The translations under genes and the position numbers were made by a program. From NCBI GenBank assembly GCA_910585945.1, contig CAJUHZ010000072.1, positions 1 to 7,274 on the forward strand: a stretch of DNA of 7,274 nucleotides. The letters run 5' to 3'. The notes beneath the pieces are model-generated. The model had not been told where the DNA came from, did not search any database, and worked only from the letters and a program-made list of their open reading frames with translations. Positions 1 to 5,735 of the stretch are shown piece by piece; positions within the stretch are counted from its first letter, which is position 1; the number at the start of each line of letters is the position of its first letter. This DNA comes from an uncultured Bilophila sp. GTDB lineage: Bacteria; Desulfobacterota; Desulfovibrionia; Desulfovibrionales; Desulfovibrionaceae.

Positions 1-50
1 GAAGGATGGTTTAAATCCTGTGGATATATAAAAAATTAAAATCAAAATGA
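1..50. other. A+T-rich stub, no gene; left junction of the DUF927 remnant
   Basis: This stretch is mostly A and T and has stop codons in the two frames that matter for the next gene: TAA at 37-39 in the frame read from 52, and TGA at 48-50 in the frame read after the frameshift. Recognisable DUF927 homology starts abruptly at about position 52. The change in base composition and the loss of homology at the same point mark a breakpoint, either a deletion or insertion junction or an assembly join. I see no promoter, gene or repeat that I can support here. Confidence 0.5.
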
Positions 51-51
51 T

Positions 52-1094
52 CTAGCGGCCTCGGTCTGGGGCGGCCCGGAACACGTCCGAAGCTGGCGCG
101 CCACGGACAACGACTTGAGAATATCGCAGTCCTGCACAACGACAATGTGCTGATTCTGGATGAAGTCGGGCAGGTCAACGGCAAGGTTCTGGCCGAATGC
201 GCCTACATGCTGGCCAACGGTCAGGGCAAGGGCCGCTCCAGCCGCGAGGGTAACCTTCGTAAATCCCACTCCTGGCGTCTGCTCTTTCTCTCCAGCGGCG
301 AACTCGGCCTTGCCGACAAGCTGGCTGAAAATGGCCTGAAGTCCAGAGGCGGCCAAGAGGTGCGTTTTGTGGGGCTTCCCGTAGATACGTCCATGCTCAC
401 CGAGTTGCACGGTTTTCCTCATGCCGGAGCCGTGGTCAACCGCCTCAAGGAATTGACCACTCTTCATTACGGCCACGCGGGCCGCGTCTTTCTGCACAAA
501 TTGACCGAACCCAACACCATGACCACGGTTTTGTCCGAGCTGCAACTGGCTCTTGCCAATACGGTCAGTTGTCTTGTGCCTGCCGGAGCGGATGGACAGG
601 TACGGCGCGTGGCCCAACGCTTCGCGCTCTGTGGGCTGGCCGGAGGGTTGGCCGCGCAGATGGAGATTCTGCCCCCTGACTTTGACGCTCCGGGCTGCGC
701 CGAACGCTGTTTTCAGGACTGGTTGGCCGCGCGTGGCGGCATCGGTGCTTCCGAGGATACCGCCATTCTGGCCGCTGTGCGTCTGTTCATTGAGCAGCAT
801 GGAGCAAGCCGCTTTCAGGATTTGGACACCCAAATGTCCACTTGCGTCAACCACGTGGGTTTCAGACGTAACGTCCGGGGCGTCACCGAATATATCGTAT
901 TGCCGGAATCATTCAGGGCGGAAATCATCAAAGGTTTTTCGCCCCGACGCGCGGCAGCGGTTCTCCGCAACGCGGGGTGGCTGCACCTGAGCGACGACAA
1001 GAACACGACCAAACGTGAACTGCCCGGCATGGGCAGAGTCAGAGCCTATGTACTCGTTTTACCCGATGAAAGCGGTAATGATGGATCATCATAA
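52..1094 (+). pseudogene. DUF927-family ATPase, 5'-truncated and frameshifted remnant
   Basis: DUF927 proteins are P-loop ATPases or helicase-like proteins encoded by phages, plasmids and integrative elements, often near replication or primase functions. The remnant reads LAASVWGGPEHVRSWRATDN in the frame starting at 52. It then continues one frame over from about 114 with LENIAVLHNDN and the Walker B stretch VLILDEVGQV (about 147-176), then CAYMLANGQGKGRSS, a typical DUF927 signature. The frame stays open to TAA at 1092-1094, so the C-terminus looks complete. Inserting one base at 112-113 (GA to GGA) would give the family-typical ATDNGLE and rejoin the frames. The Walker A loop, normally just upstream of the AASVWG segment, is gone, so the product could not bind ATP normally even without the frameshift. 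The family assignment rests on motif recognition. I cannot rule out a sequencing indel for the frameshift, but the truncation is independent of it. Confidence 0.8.
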
Positions 1095-1107
1095 CAGTAC
1101 CCAAAAC

Positions 1108-1207
1108 GCGTGGGCATGGTGGGCAGGTGGGCAAATGCCCATGCGGTGTCTGGTTGTTACGCCCACCTGTGGGAAATCAAAAGTGGGCATGGGAAAAAAG
1201 GTGGGCA
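1108..1207. repeat. GTGGGCA repeat cluster with hairpins; candidate oriT upstream of mobV
   Basis: Five direct copies of GTGGGCA lie at 1110-1116, 1119-1125, 1127-1133, 1183-1189 and 1201-1207. Inverted copies of the core lie at 1136-1141 (TGCCCA) and 1161-1166 (GCCCAC). They form short hairpins: GGGCA/TGCCC with a 2-base loop at 1129-1140, and CCCAC/GTGGG with a 2-base loop at 1162-1173. GCGTGGGCAT (1108-1117) can also pair with ATGCCCATGC (1135-1144), with one G-T pair. Relaxases of the MobV family usually nick an inverted-repeat oriT just upstream of their own gene, and this cluster lies 75-174 bases before the mobV start. A weak resemblance to the pMV158 nick context (TGGTTG/TTAC at 1151-1160) is suggestive only. 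The repeats could instead be operator or iteron sites. Confidence 0.55.
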
Positions 1208-1270
1208 CGTTTTCTTCCCGGCATCCCTTGCTTCGCCCCTGTGTCCACGTCGCCCCCTCAAAAACAATGA

Positions 1271-1275
1271 AGGAG
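1271..1275 (+). promoter_or_regulatory. ribosome binding site deciding the mobV start
   Basis: AGGAG lies 6 bases before ATG 1282. The same frame is open back to an ATG at 1015, inside the DUF927 remnant, but only the 1282 start has this Shine-Dalgarno sequence and gives the family-typical N-terminus with the catalytic histidine at residue 22. Confidence 0.8.
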
Positions 1276-1281
1276 AAAACA

Positions 1282-2364
1282 ATGTCACTCCTCGTCTTGC
1301 ATATGGACAAATTCAAGAAAGACGCCATTCGCGGCATTCAATCGCACAATCGACGCGAACGGGAGAGTCATTCCAACCCCGACATTGATTACAGCCGAAG
1401 CGTGGGAAACTACGATTTGCATGAATCCGCTTCAGACAGCTACGCGCAGGCCATCCAGAATCGCATTGACGATCTGCTCATGGTCAAGGCTGTCCGCAAG
1501 GACGCCGTGCATTTGTGCGGTCTGATTGTCAGTTCGGACAAATCGTTCTTTACCCGCATGGGCAAGGAGGAAACCAGACGCTTTTTCGAGGAAGCCGCGG
1601 CCTATCTCACAGATTTTGTCGGCAAGGAAAACGTCATCTCGGCAATGATTCATATGGATGAAAAGACGCCGCACATGCACTTCCTTCACGTGCCGGTAAC
1701 GCCGGATGGACGGCTCAGCGCCAACTGCATCTATACCCGCGCCAGTCTGAAAAAACTGCAAACCGACTTGCCCGGCTACCTGCAAAGGCGAGGCTTCGAC
1801 ATTCAGCGTGGCGTCGAGCAGAAGCCGGGGGCAGCAAAAAAGCATCTGGATACGCGGGAGTTCAAGCAGCAACAGGAGGCTCTGGACAGGCTGATTCTGG
1901 AATCTGAAGAGGTGGCCAGAAATTCCCGACAAATCATTAACGAGTTGGAACAGCGTGAAGAGGAACTGAAAAAAAGCCTCAAAGAGTATGAACGGCAGGC
2001 CGAAGAGGCGGAGAAGATTCTTCAGGGAGTGCAAAAGGAAGTGGAAACCTTACGCACAAAACAGACACGGCTTGAAACGGAATACACGGCCCACAGGAAG
2101 CAAAGCCATGAGGAAAAGGATGAGCTGGAGGCCCAGTTGAAGAAAATGAAGAGACTCCAGGCGGGATATCGGGAATTTCTGCTTCTGCCGGACATTCGAT
2201 CGCTACACCTCGACTTCGTGGAACGCAAGCGAGCCGAACAGCTTCAGCGCCAGCAGGAACGGGAACTTCAGGAAGCGGAGGCCCGCCAGCAGTCCGAGCG
2301 TGAATGGCACATCCAGCAAGAGCCGGAAGCCGTACCGCAACGCCGTCACTCAAGGATGCGCTGA
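1282..2364 (+). CDS. mobV: MobV-family plasmid mobilization relaxase (Mob/Pre)
   Basis: This is a relaxase that would nick one strand at oriT and pilot the DNA into the conjugation channel of a helper element. The 360-residue protein has the MobV motifs in order. Motif I is H22-N-R-R-E26; in MobM of pMV158 the equivalent His22 is the nucleophile. The metal-binding motif is H124-M-D-E-K-T-P-H131-M-H133. Residues about 195-345 are rich in Glu, Gln, Lys and Arg with long helical stretches, probably a coiled coil for dimerization or DNA contacts, and the tail is basic (RRHSRMR). The start at 1282 is set by AGGAG at 1271-1275. The gene sits just after a repeat cluster that may be its oriT and is followed by two further mobile-element genes on the same strand. 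All visible catalytic residues are intact and there is no frameshift, so it may be functional although the DUF927 neighbour is dead. The family call is strong; the host element (plasmid or integrated element) is inferred. Confidence 0.93.
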   Translation: MSLLVLHMDKFKKDAIRGIQSHNRRERESHSNPDIDYSRSVGNYDLHESASDSYAQAIQNRIDDLLMVKAVRKDAVHLCGLIVSSDKSFFTRMGKEETRRFFEEAAAYLTDFVGKENVISAMIHMDEKTPHMHFLHVPVTPDGRLSANCIYTRASLKKLQTDLPGYLQRRGFDIQRGVEQKPGAAKKHLDTREFKQQQEALDRLILESEEVARNSRQIINELEQREEELKKSLKEYERQAEEAEKILQGVQKEVETLRTKQTRLETEYTAHRKQSHEEKDELEAQLKKMKRLQAGYREFLLLPDIRSLHLDFVERKRAEQLQRQQERELQEAEARQQSEREWHIQQEPEAVPQRRHSRMR

Positions 2365-2382
2365 CCGTCCGCCGGGAATCCC

Positions 2383-2398
2383 GACTCGAAGGCGAGTC
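2383..2398 (+). repeat. short perfect hairpin between mobV and the HTH gene
   Basis: GACTCG (2383-2388) pairs perfectly with CGAGTC (2393-2398) around a 4-base AAGG loop, 18 bases after the mobV stop codon. No T tract follows, so it is not a classical terminator. It may stabilise the mobV transcript or form a compound structure with the larger hairpin just downstream. Confidence 0.45.
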
Positions 2399-2401
2399 AT
2401 A

Positions 2402-2435
2402 GCCCACTATGGTTTTCTGGCGAAAACCAGTGGGC
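2402..2435 (+). repeat. 13-bp interrupted hairpin carrying a GTGGGCA motif
   Basis: GCCCACT (2402-2408) pairs with AGTGGGC (2429-2435), and GGTTTT (2411-2416) pairs with AAAACC (2423-2428). A 2-base AT bulge lies on the left arm and the loop is CTGGCG. The right arm runs into A2436, making a further GTGGGCA copy (2430-2436), the motif clustered before mobV. That shared word suggests one protein recognises both places, for example the relaxase or the small protein encoded next. No U-tract follows, so a terminator is unlikely. Confidence 0.55.
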
Positions 2436-2509
2436 AAGCGTGCCGCTTGACCGCCAAAGGCAAAAGACAAAACCGGGGACATGCCCAGTCAATCACAGGA
2501 GAAACAACC

Positions 2510-2863
2510 ATGACCGTCACAGCCAGCCGACTGAAGGAAATCCGACAGGAGTTTGCCAGACTCAAGCCCGCTACCGTCACGCTGGACGGAAACCGCGCCA
2601 TGACCGTGAAGCAGGCCATTTTTACCCTTGCCCCGACGCTGGAACGGATGAAGAAGCGTGGCTTCGACACACAGGAAATTGTCGAAAAGCTGCACGAAAA
2701 AGGCATTGAGGTGAAGCCTCAGACCCTGACCAAGTATCTGACCGAGGCCAGACGGCAGAAGGAAGGCCGAAAGGCACGAAGGCAAGACACACCCCCGCCG
2801 CCTCCGAAACTCGAACAACGCGGCAGCTTTATTGTTGCGGATATCCCGGATGATGAATTGTGA
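2510..2863 (+). CDS. small basic probable DNA-binding (helix-turn-helix-like) mobilization accessory protein
   Basis: A 117-residue protein that I cannot assign to a named family with confidence. Residues 34-83 form a helical stretch ending in GFDTQEIVEKLHEKGIEVKP (51-70) and TLTKYLTEARRQK. The arrangement (helix, glycine turn, 'xxxTLxxYLxxAR') is common in small plasmid and mobilization accessory proteins with a helix-turn-helix fold. A basic segment (84-92), a five-proline run (95-99) and an acidic end (IPDDEL) follow. AGGAG at 2497-2501 lies 8 bases before the ATG, which fixes the start; the frame is open further upstream but without such a site. The gene follows mobV and is 29 bases before the recombinase, so it is probably cotranscribed. 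A likely job is to bind the GTGGGCA/hairpin sites and assist or repress relaxase action, by analogy with MobC/TraC-type accessory proteins. That job is inference. Confidence 0.75.
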   Translation: MTVTASRLKEIRQEFARLKPATVTLDGNRAMTVKQAIFTLAPTLERMKKRGFDTQEIVEKLHEKGIEVKPQTLTKYLTEARRQKEGRKARRQDTPPPPPKLEQRGSFIVADIPDDEL

Positions 2864-2879
2864 GAAAGAAACCACTCAG

Positions 2880-2884
2880 AGGAG
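2880..2884 (+). promoter_or_regulatory. ribosome binding site deciding the recombinase start
   Basis: AGGAG lies 8 bases before ATG 2893. The in-frame ATG at 2860 overlaps the stop of the preceding gene, has no good Shine-Dalgarno sequence, and would add 11 residues not expected in front of the resolvase fold. Confidence 0.7.
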
Positions 2885-2892
2885 AAACCGTC

Positions 2893-3507
2893 ATGGCAGA
2901 CACTTACGGATACATCCGCGTATCCAGCACAGATCAAAACGAGAGCCGTCAGTGCATCGCTCTTGAGCAGCAAGGCATACCGCCCGCCCGCATTTTCATG
3001 GACAAGATGTCGGGCAAGGATTTTCAGCGCCCGCAGTATCAGGCCATGCTCAAAAAGCTCAGGCCGGGCGACCAGCTCTGCGTTACCAGCATTGACCGGC
3101 TCGGCCGCAATTATGAGGAGATTCTGGAACAGTGGCGCGTGCTGACCAAGGAAAAGCGCGTGGACATTCTCGTTCTGGACATGCCCCTGCTCGACACCAG
3201 GCGGGACAAAAACCTGCTCGGAACATTCATTGCCGATCTGGTCTTGCAGGTGCTTTCTTTCGTTGCCCAGAATGAGCGGGAAAGCATCCGTACCCGACAG
3301 GCCGAAGGCATTGCCGCGGCCAGACAGCGCGGCGTGCGCTTTGGGCGCGAAATCAAACCCTTGCCGGACAATTTTCCGGAAAATTGCGCCCTCTGGCTTA
3401 ATGGCCATATTTCCGGTCTGGAAGCCGCCAGAAGATGCCGGATGCCCCAAAGCACCTTTTACCGGAAAGCCGGAAGTCTCCGTGAAGACAGCACCAATGT
3501 TGTCTAA
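2893..3507 (+). CDS. serine site-specific recombinase, resolvase/DNA-invertase (Pin-like) type
   Basis: This 204-residue protein has the size and layout of small serine recombinases that resolve plasmid multimers or invert DNA segments. The N-terminal catalytic domain opens with TYGYIRVSSTDQN; R9 and S11 align with R8 and the nucleophile S10 of gamma-delta resolvase. R46 (in SGKDFQRP) and the D68-R69-L-G-R72 motif supply the other active-site arginines. The long E helix follows at about 100-135 (DLVLQVLSFVAQNERESIRT), then a C-terminal helix-turn-helix (about 165-192, GLEAARRCRMPQSTFYRK) for site recognition. No key residue is missing. The start is set by AGGAG at 2880-2884. It ends an apparent three-gene operon with mobV and the small HTH gene. 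Either it is the element's own multimer resolvase, or it acts as an invertase on nearby repeats; the sequence does not decide between these. The family call is firm. Confidence 0.92.
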   Translation: MADTYGYIRVSSTDQNESRQCIALEQQGIPPARIFMDKMSGKDFQRPQYQAMLKKLRPGDQLCVTSIDRLGRNYEEILEQWRVLTKEKRVDILVLDMPLLDTRRDKNLLGTFIADLVLQVLSFVAQNERESIRTRQAEGIAAARQRGVRFGREIKPLPDNFPENCALWLNGHISGLEAARRCRMPQSTFYRKAGSLREDSTNVV

Positions 3508-3646
3508 TAAGGTGTACTTTTTGGGGAAATTATTTTTCTCCCTTTTAGGTAAGAAAAAAGCCTCTGTCAAACCTCGCTGGACAATAAATTTACCCTATAC
3601 GCCTTCTTACCTCAAAGTACAGTTTGTGGGGAATGGGCGGAGCAAA
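3508..3646. repeat. A+T-rich junction with inverted and direct repeats after the recombinase gene
   Basis: This stretch is clearly more A+T-rich than its flanks. TGTACTTT (3513-3520) is the inverse of AAAGTACA (3614-3621), and AGGTAAGAA (3547-3555) is the inverse of TTCTTACCT (3604-3612). The word GTAC followed shortly by TGGGGAA occurs in direct orientation at 3514-3528 and 3617-3633. The arms are not evenly spaced, so this is not one simple palindrome. Its position directly after a serine recombinase gene fits a res/crossover site or the right end of the element. GGGGAAA / TTTCTCCC at 3523-3542 followed by TTTT could be a weak terminator for the recombinase transcript. All functional readings here are inference. 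Confidence 0.4.
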
Positions 3647-5509
3647 ATGGTGATCCCCATTCAGGTCAAATCAAAGCGGAAAGAACACGACGCCGCCATC
3701 ACCGGGCAGAAGCTGAGCCTGACCATCACGCCGGTGGCCGACGCTCCGACCAATATGGGCGGCGTGACGGATGATGCGCCGCTCTGGGGCTTTGCCGCCG
3801 CCGGGGAGTACGGAACCAACACCAACAACCAGCCGGTCATCAGCGGCACGCTGAACCGCGAAATCGACACCCTGCGCACCACCACCGGCGAAGCCACCGG
3901 CAGCCTGACCTTCAGCGATCCGGACTACAATCCGGATGCGGGCAGGCATGATGTGGTCACGCTCTCCGGCGTCAGCTTCAACGGCGCGGCCGGTGTGGCG
4001 GACGGCCAGGGCGGCTTCACCGTCAACGGCGCGTATGGCGTGTTCCATATCGACGCCAACGGCGCGTACACCTATACCCTGAACGCGGACGCCGCTGGCG
4101 AAACCGGCAGGGAAGCGTTCACCGTCACCATTACGGACGAGTTCGGCGCGACGCGGCAAGAGGACGTGTCCATTGACCTCGTGCTGCACAACCAGAACCC
4201 GCAGGCGTCCAACGGCGTGCTGAAGCTGGATACCTGGCGCGACGGCGGCAGGGCTTCCGGCAGCGTGACCCTCCATGACGCCGACGGCGACACCGTGCGC
4301 GTGGATTCCGTCACCGGCACGCAGCCCGGAACATGGGGCGTGGACGATGAGGGAACGCGCTCCCTGGTGGTGCGCGGCGAACACGGCACGCTCTACCTGC
4401 ATGAGGACGGAACCTACCGCTACCTGCTGGATGCGGACGCCACAGGCCAGTCCGGGCAGGATGTCTTCGCCTACACCGTGCAGGACGGCTTCCGGGGCAC
4501 GGCTTCCGGCTCCATCACCATCAACCTGGACAACGCCAACACAGCGCCCGTACTCTCCGGCGATCTGTCCGCCTCCATCGGCGGCAACATCGACAAGTAC
4601 GAAGGCGGCCTGGTGCGGGAAGAAGGCCAGCTTGCCTGGAACGATATGGAAGGCGACGCCATAGCCTCGGTCAGCATCGGCGGCGTTACCCTGCCCGCCT
4701 CCGGCGAGGTGAGCATTGCCGGCCAGTACGGCACGCTGCATGTCACCATGCAGGCCAGCGGAGCCTCCTATGTCTATGTCCTCAATGAAGGGCTGGACAA
4801 TCAGGGCGTCAACGATGTGGAGAGCTTCGATATCGTGGTCACGGACGAGTTTGGCGGCACAAGCAGCCAGCCTCTGGAAGTGAACCTCTCGCCGCTCTCC
4901 CATTCGCCGGAATGCGACGATGTGAACCTGAACTGGCCCACCACCACATCCGGGGATCCCTTGTCCTTTGCCGTTGGCTCCCTGTCCTTCCGCGATGCGG
5001 ATCTGGACTATGACCCGACGGAAAGCCTCACGCTCATGGTCAATAACACGGTCATCAGCGGCGGCAAGGTCAAGGTTGAGGGCTTGCACGGCATCCTCAC
5101 TATTGAGGCTGACGGCTCCTTCTCCTACACCGTGGCTGACAATCTCGGTCAGGATCTGCTGGAAGACTTCACCTACACGGTCACGGACAAGGCTGGCAAC
5201 AGCGTTTCCGCCCACCTCTACATCCGGCTGAGCGACAACGCCCCTGTCTTCCCCAACACGGGCACGACAGAGGCGGGCATTGTGCCGAAGGGCGCTGAAA
5301 TCGACCTCGCCATCTTCGAGGACTTCAGCTTCCTTGAATCCTCGGCCCCGTCCGATACGAACGCTTCCGACGCGTCCGAACCGGCCCCCGCTGCGGCGGA
5401 GCCGCAGGAAAGCGGTCACGCCGAACCGGCTCCGGTCGAACCCGTGGAAGTCGATCTGGTCAATGTGCCCATGCCCTATGACATGGACGCCACCCAGAGC
5501 ATAGCCTGA
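3647..5509 (+). CDS. C-terminal fragment of a VCBS/cadherin-like repeat surface adhesin
   Basis: The product is a repetitive extracellular protein of the kind that mediates adhesion or biofilm formation. From ATG 3647 it is 620 residues. Four repeats begin with G(S/Q)L-type strands at residues 85, 205, 327 and 444, a period of 117-122 residues. Each has 'DxDxD/SDPD' calcium-loop-like segments, a YGxLxxxxDGxYxYxL core, and an end like DxFxYTVTDxFG, typical of VCBS domains. A Pro/Ala/Glu-rich linker (about 565-600) precedes a short acidic tail. There is no signal peptide and no N-terminal retention domain. The frame is open upstream through the recombinase gene (ATG 3497 is another start), but homology to repeats begins only around residue 10-20. 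This is therefore probably the 3' end of a much longer gene cut off by the mobile element. GGAG at 3639-3642 sits 4 bases before ATG 3647, a weak site. Such proteins are usually exported by type I secretion via C-terminal signals; no transporter is in view. Confidence 0.85.
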   Translation: MVIPIQVKSKRKEHDAAITGQKLSLTITPVADAPTNMGGVTDDAPLWGFAAAGEYGTNTNNQPVISGTLNREIDTLRTTTGEATGSLTFSDPDYNPDAGRHDVVTLSGVSFNGAAGVADGQGGFTVNGAYGVFHIDANGAYTYTLNADAAGETGREAFTVTITDEFGATRQEDVSIDLVLHNQNPQASNGVLKLDTWRDGGRASGSVTLHDADGDTVRVDSVTGTQPGTWGVDDEGTRSLVVRGEHGTLYLHEDGTYRYLLDADATGQSGQDVFAYTVQDGFRGTASGSITINLDNANTAPVLSGDLSASIGGNIDKYEGGLVREEGQLAWNDMEGDAIASVSIGGVTLPASGEVSIAGQYGTLHVTMQASGASYVYVLNEGLDNQGVNDVESFDIVVTDEFGGTSSQPLEVNLSPLSHSPECDDVNLNWPTTTSGDPLSFAVGSLSFRDADLDYDPTESLTLMVNNTVISGGKVKVEGLHGILTIEADGSFSYTVADNLGQDLLEDFTYTVTDKAGNSVSAHLYIRLSDNAPVFPNTGTTEAGIVPKGAEIDLAIFEDFSFLESSAPSDTNASDASEPAPAAAEPQESGHAEPAPVEPVEVDLVNVPMPYDMDATQSIA

Positions 5510-5519
5510 TGAACGCATC

Positions 5520-5547
5520 CCCTGTGCGGGCTTTCGTCCGCACAGGG
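5520..5547 (+). terminator. first hairpin of a tandem terminator after the adhesin
   Basis: CCCTGTGCGG (5520-5529) pairs perfectly with CCGCACAGGG (5538-5547) around an 8-base loop, 10 bases after the adhesin stop codon. It has no T tract of its own and probably acts together with the next hairpin. Confidence 0.65.
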
Positions 5548-5550
5548 AGC

Positions 5551-5592
5551 GCCCGACAGGGGGGAATCCCCCCCTGTCGGGCTGTGTTGTTC
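5551..5592 (+). terminator. strong rho-independent terminator after the adhesin
   Basis: A perfect 14-bp stem (5551-5564 with 5569-5582), starting GCCCGACAGG and closed by a 4-base AATC loop, is followed by the T-rich run TGTGTTGTTCTTT. With the hairpin at 5520-5547 it would end the adhesin transcript and insulate the flagellin gene, so the flagellin should depend on its own promoter. Confidence 0.85.
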
Positions 5593-5597
5593 TTTAC

Positions 5598-5735
5598 TTT
5601 GCATACCGCTCATAAACCATGTGCTCGATGATGAAGTATAAATATATAAAAAGCTATTATCACCAGTTTGCCTATTGCTTTTGGCCATACTGCCGATATA
5701 CTGTATATGCATTATAAAAAGTGATGGTATGCAAA
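5598..5735. repeat. 10-bp inverted repeat bracketing the flagellin promoter
   Basis: TTTGCATACC (5598-5607) and its exact inverse GGTATGCAAA (5726-5735) enclose the sigma-28 promoter and end at the first base of the flagellin start codon. Arm identity stops sharply on both sides. Inverted repeats around a promoter are how several bacteria flip flagellin expression, but a chance 10-bp match or an operator pair is also possible. No evidence of actual inversion can be read from one sequence. Confidence 0.4.
5673..5699 (+). promoter_or_regulatory. sigma-28 (FliA) promoter of the flagellin gene
   Basis: TATTGCTT (5673-5680), an 11-base spacer and GCCGATAT (5692-5699) match the FliA consensus TAAAGTTT-N11-GCCGATAA at 5 of 8 and 7 of 8 positions with exact spacing. 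Transcription would begin near 5706, leaving a leader of about 28 bases. An odd palindrome, ATATAC-T-GTATAT (5696-5708), overlaps the -10 end and the likely start point and could bind a regulator. Late flagellar control by FliA is known for flagellins in general. Confidence 0.75.

Larger units (their letters stand above)
52..3507 (+). mobile_element. remnant of a mobilizable plasmid or integrative mobilizable element
   Basis: A DUF927 ATPase remnant, a candidate oriT, a MobV relaxase, a small DNA-binding protein and a serine recombinase lie together on one strand, the usual content of a small mobilizable element. The left edge is the broken DUF927 gene. The right edge lies somewhere between the recombinase stop and the start of adhesin homology (about 3508-3670). 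I found no convincing target-site duplication or terminal repeat linking the two edges, no replication initiator and no tyrosine integrase, so the exact boundaries and the insertion mechanism are unknown. Confidence 0.6.

Noticed and set aside
42..854. 270-codon open frame on the minus strand over the DUF927 remnant
   Set aside because: The plus strand carries unmistakable DUF927 motifs; the minus-strand frame has no family features.
1108..1207. CRISPR array
   Set aside because: The repeats are only 7 bases long, unevenly spaced (8 to 56 bases apart) and in both orientations.
1015..1281. Longer mobV start at 1015
   Set aside because: It lies inside the DUF927 remnant, has no Shine-Dalgarno support, and the extra residues are unlike MobV proteins.
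3230..3496. Adhesin start inside the recombinase gene (in-frame ATG at 3230)
   Set aside because: This part of the frame is the shadow of the recombinase coding sequence and shows no adhesin-like residues.
3564..3601. Sigma-70 promoter for the adhesin fragment (CTATAC as -10)
   Set aside because: No acceptable -35 box lies 16-18 bases upstream of it.
3671..5518. 615-codon open frame on the minus strand, antisense to the adhesin
   Set aside because: It mirrors the adhesin codons in a G+C-rich repetitive gene, has no recognisable domain, and the plus-strand frame has clear VCBS repeats.
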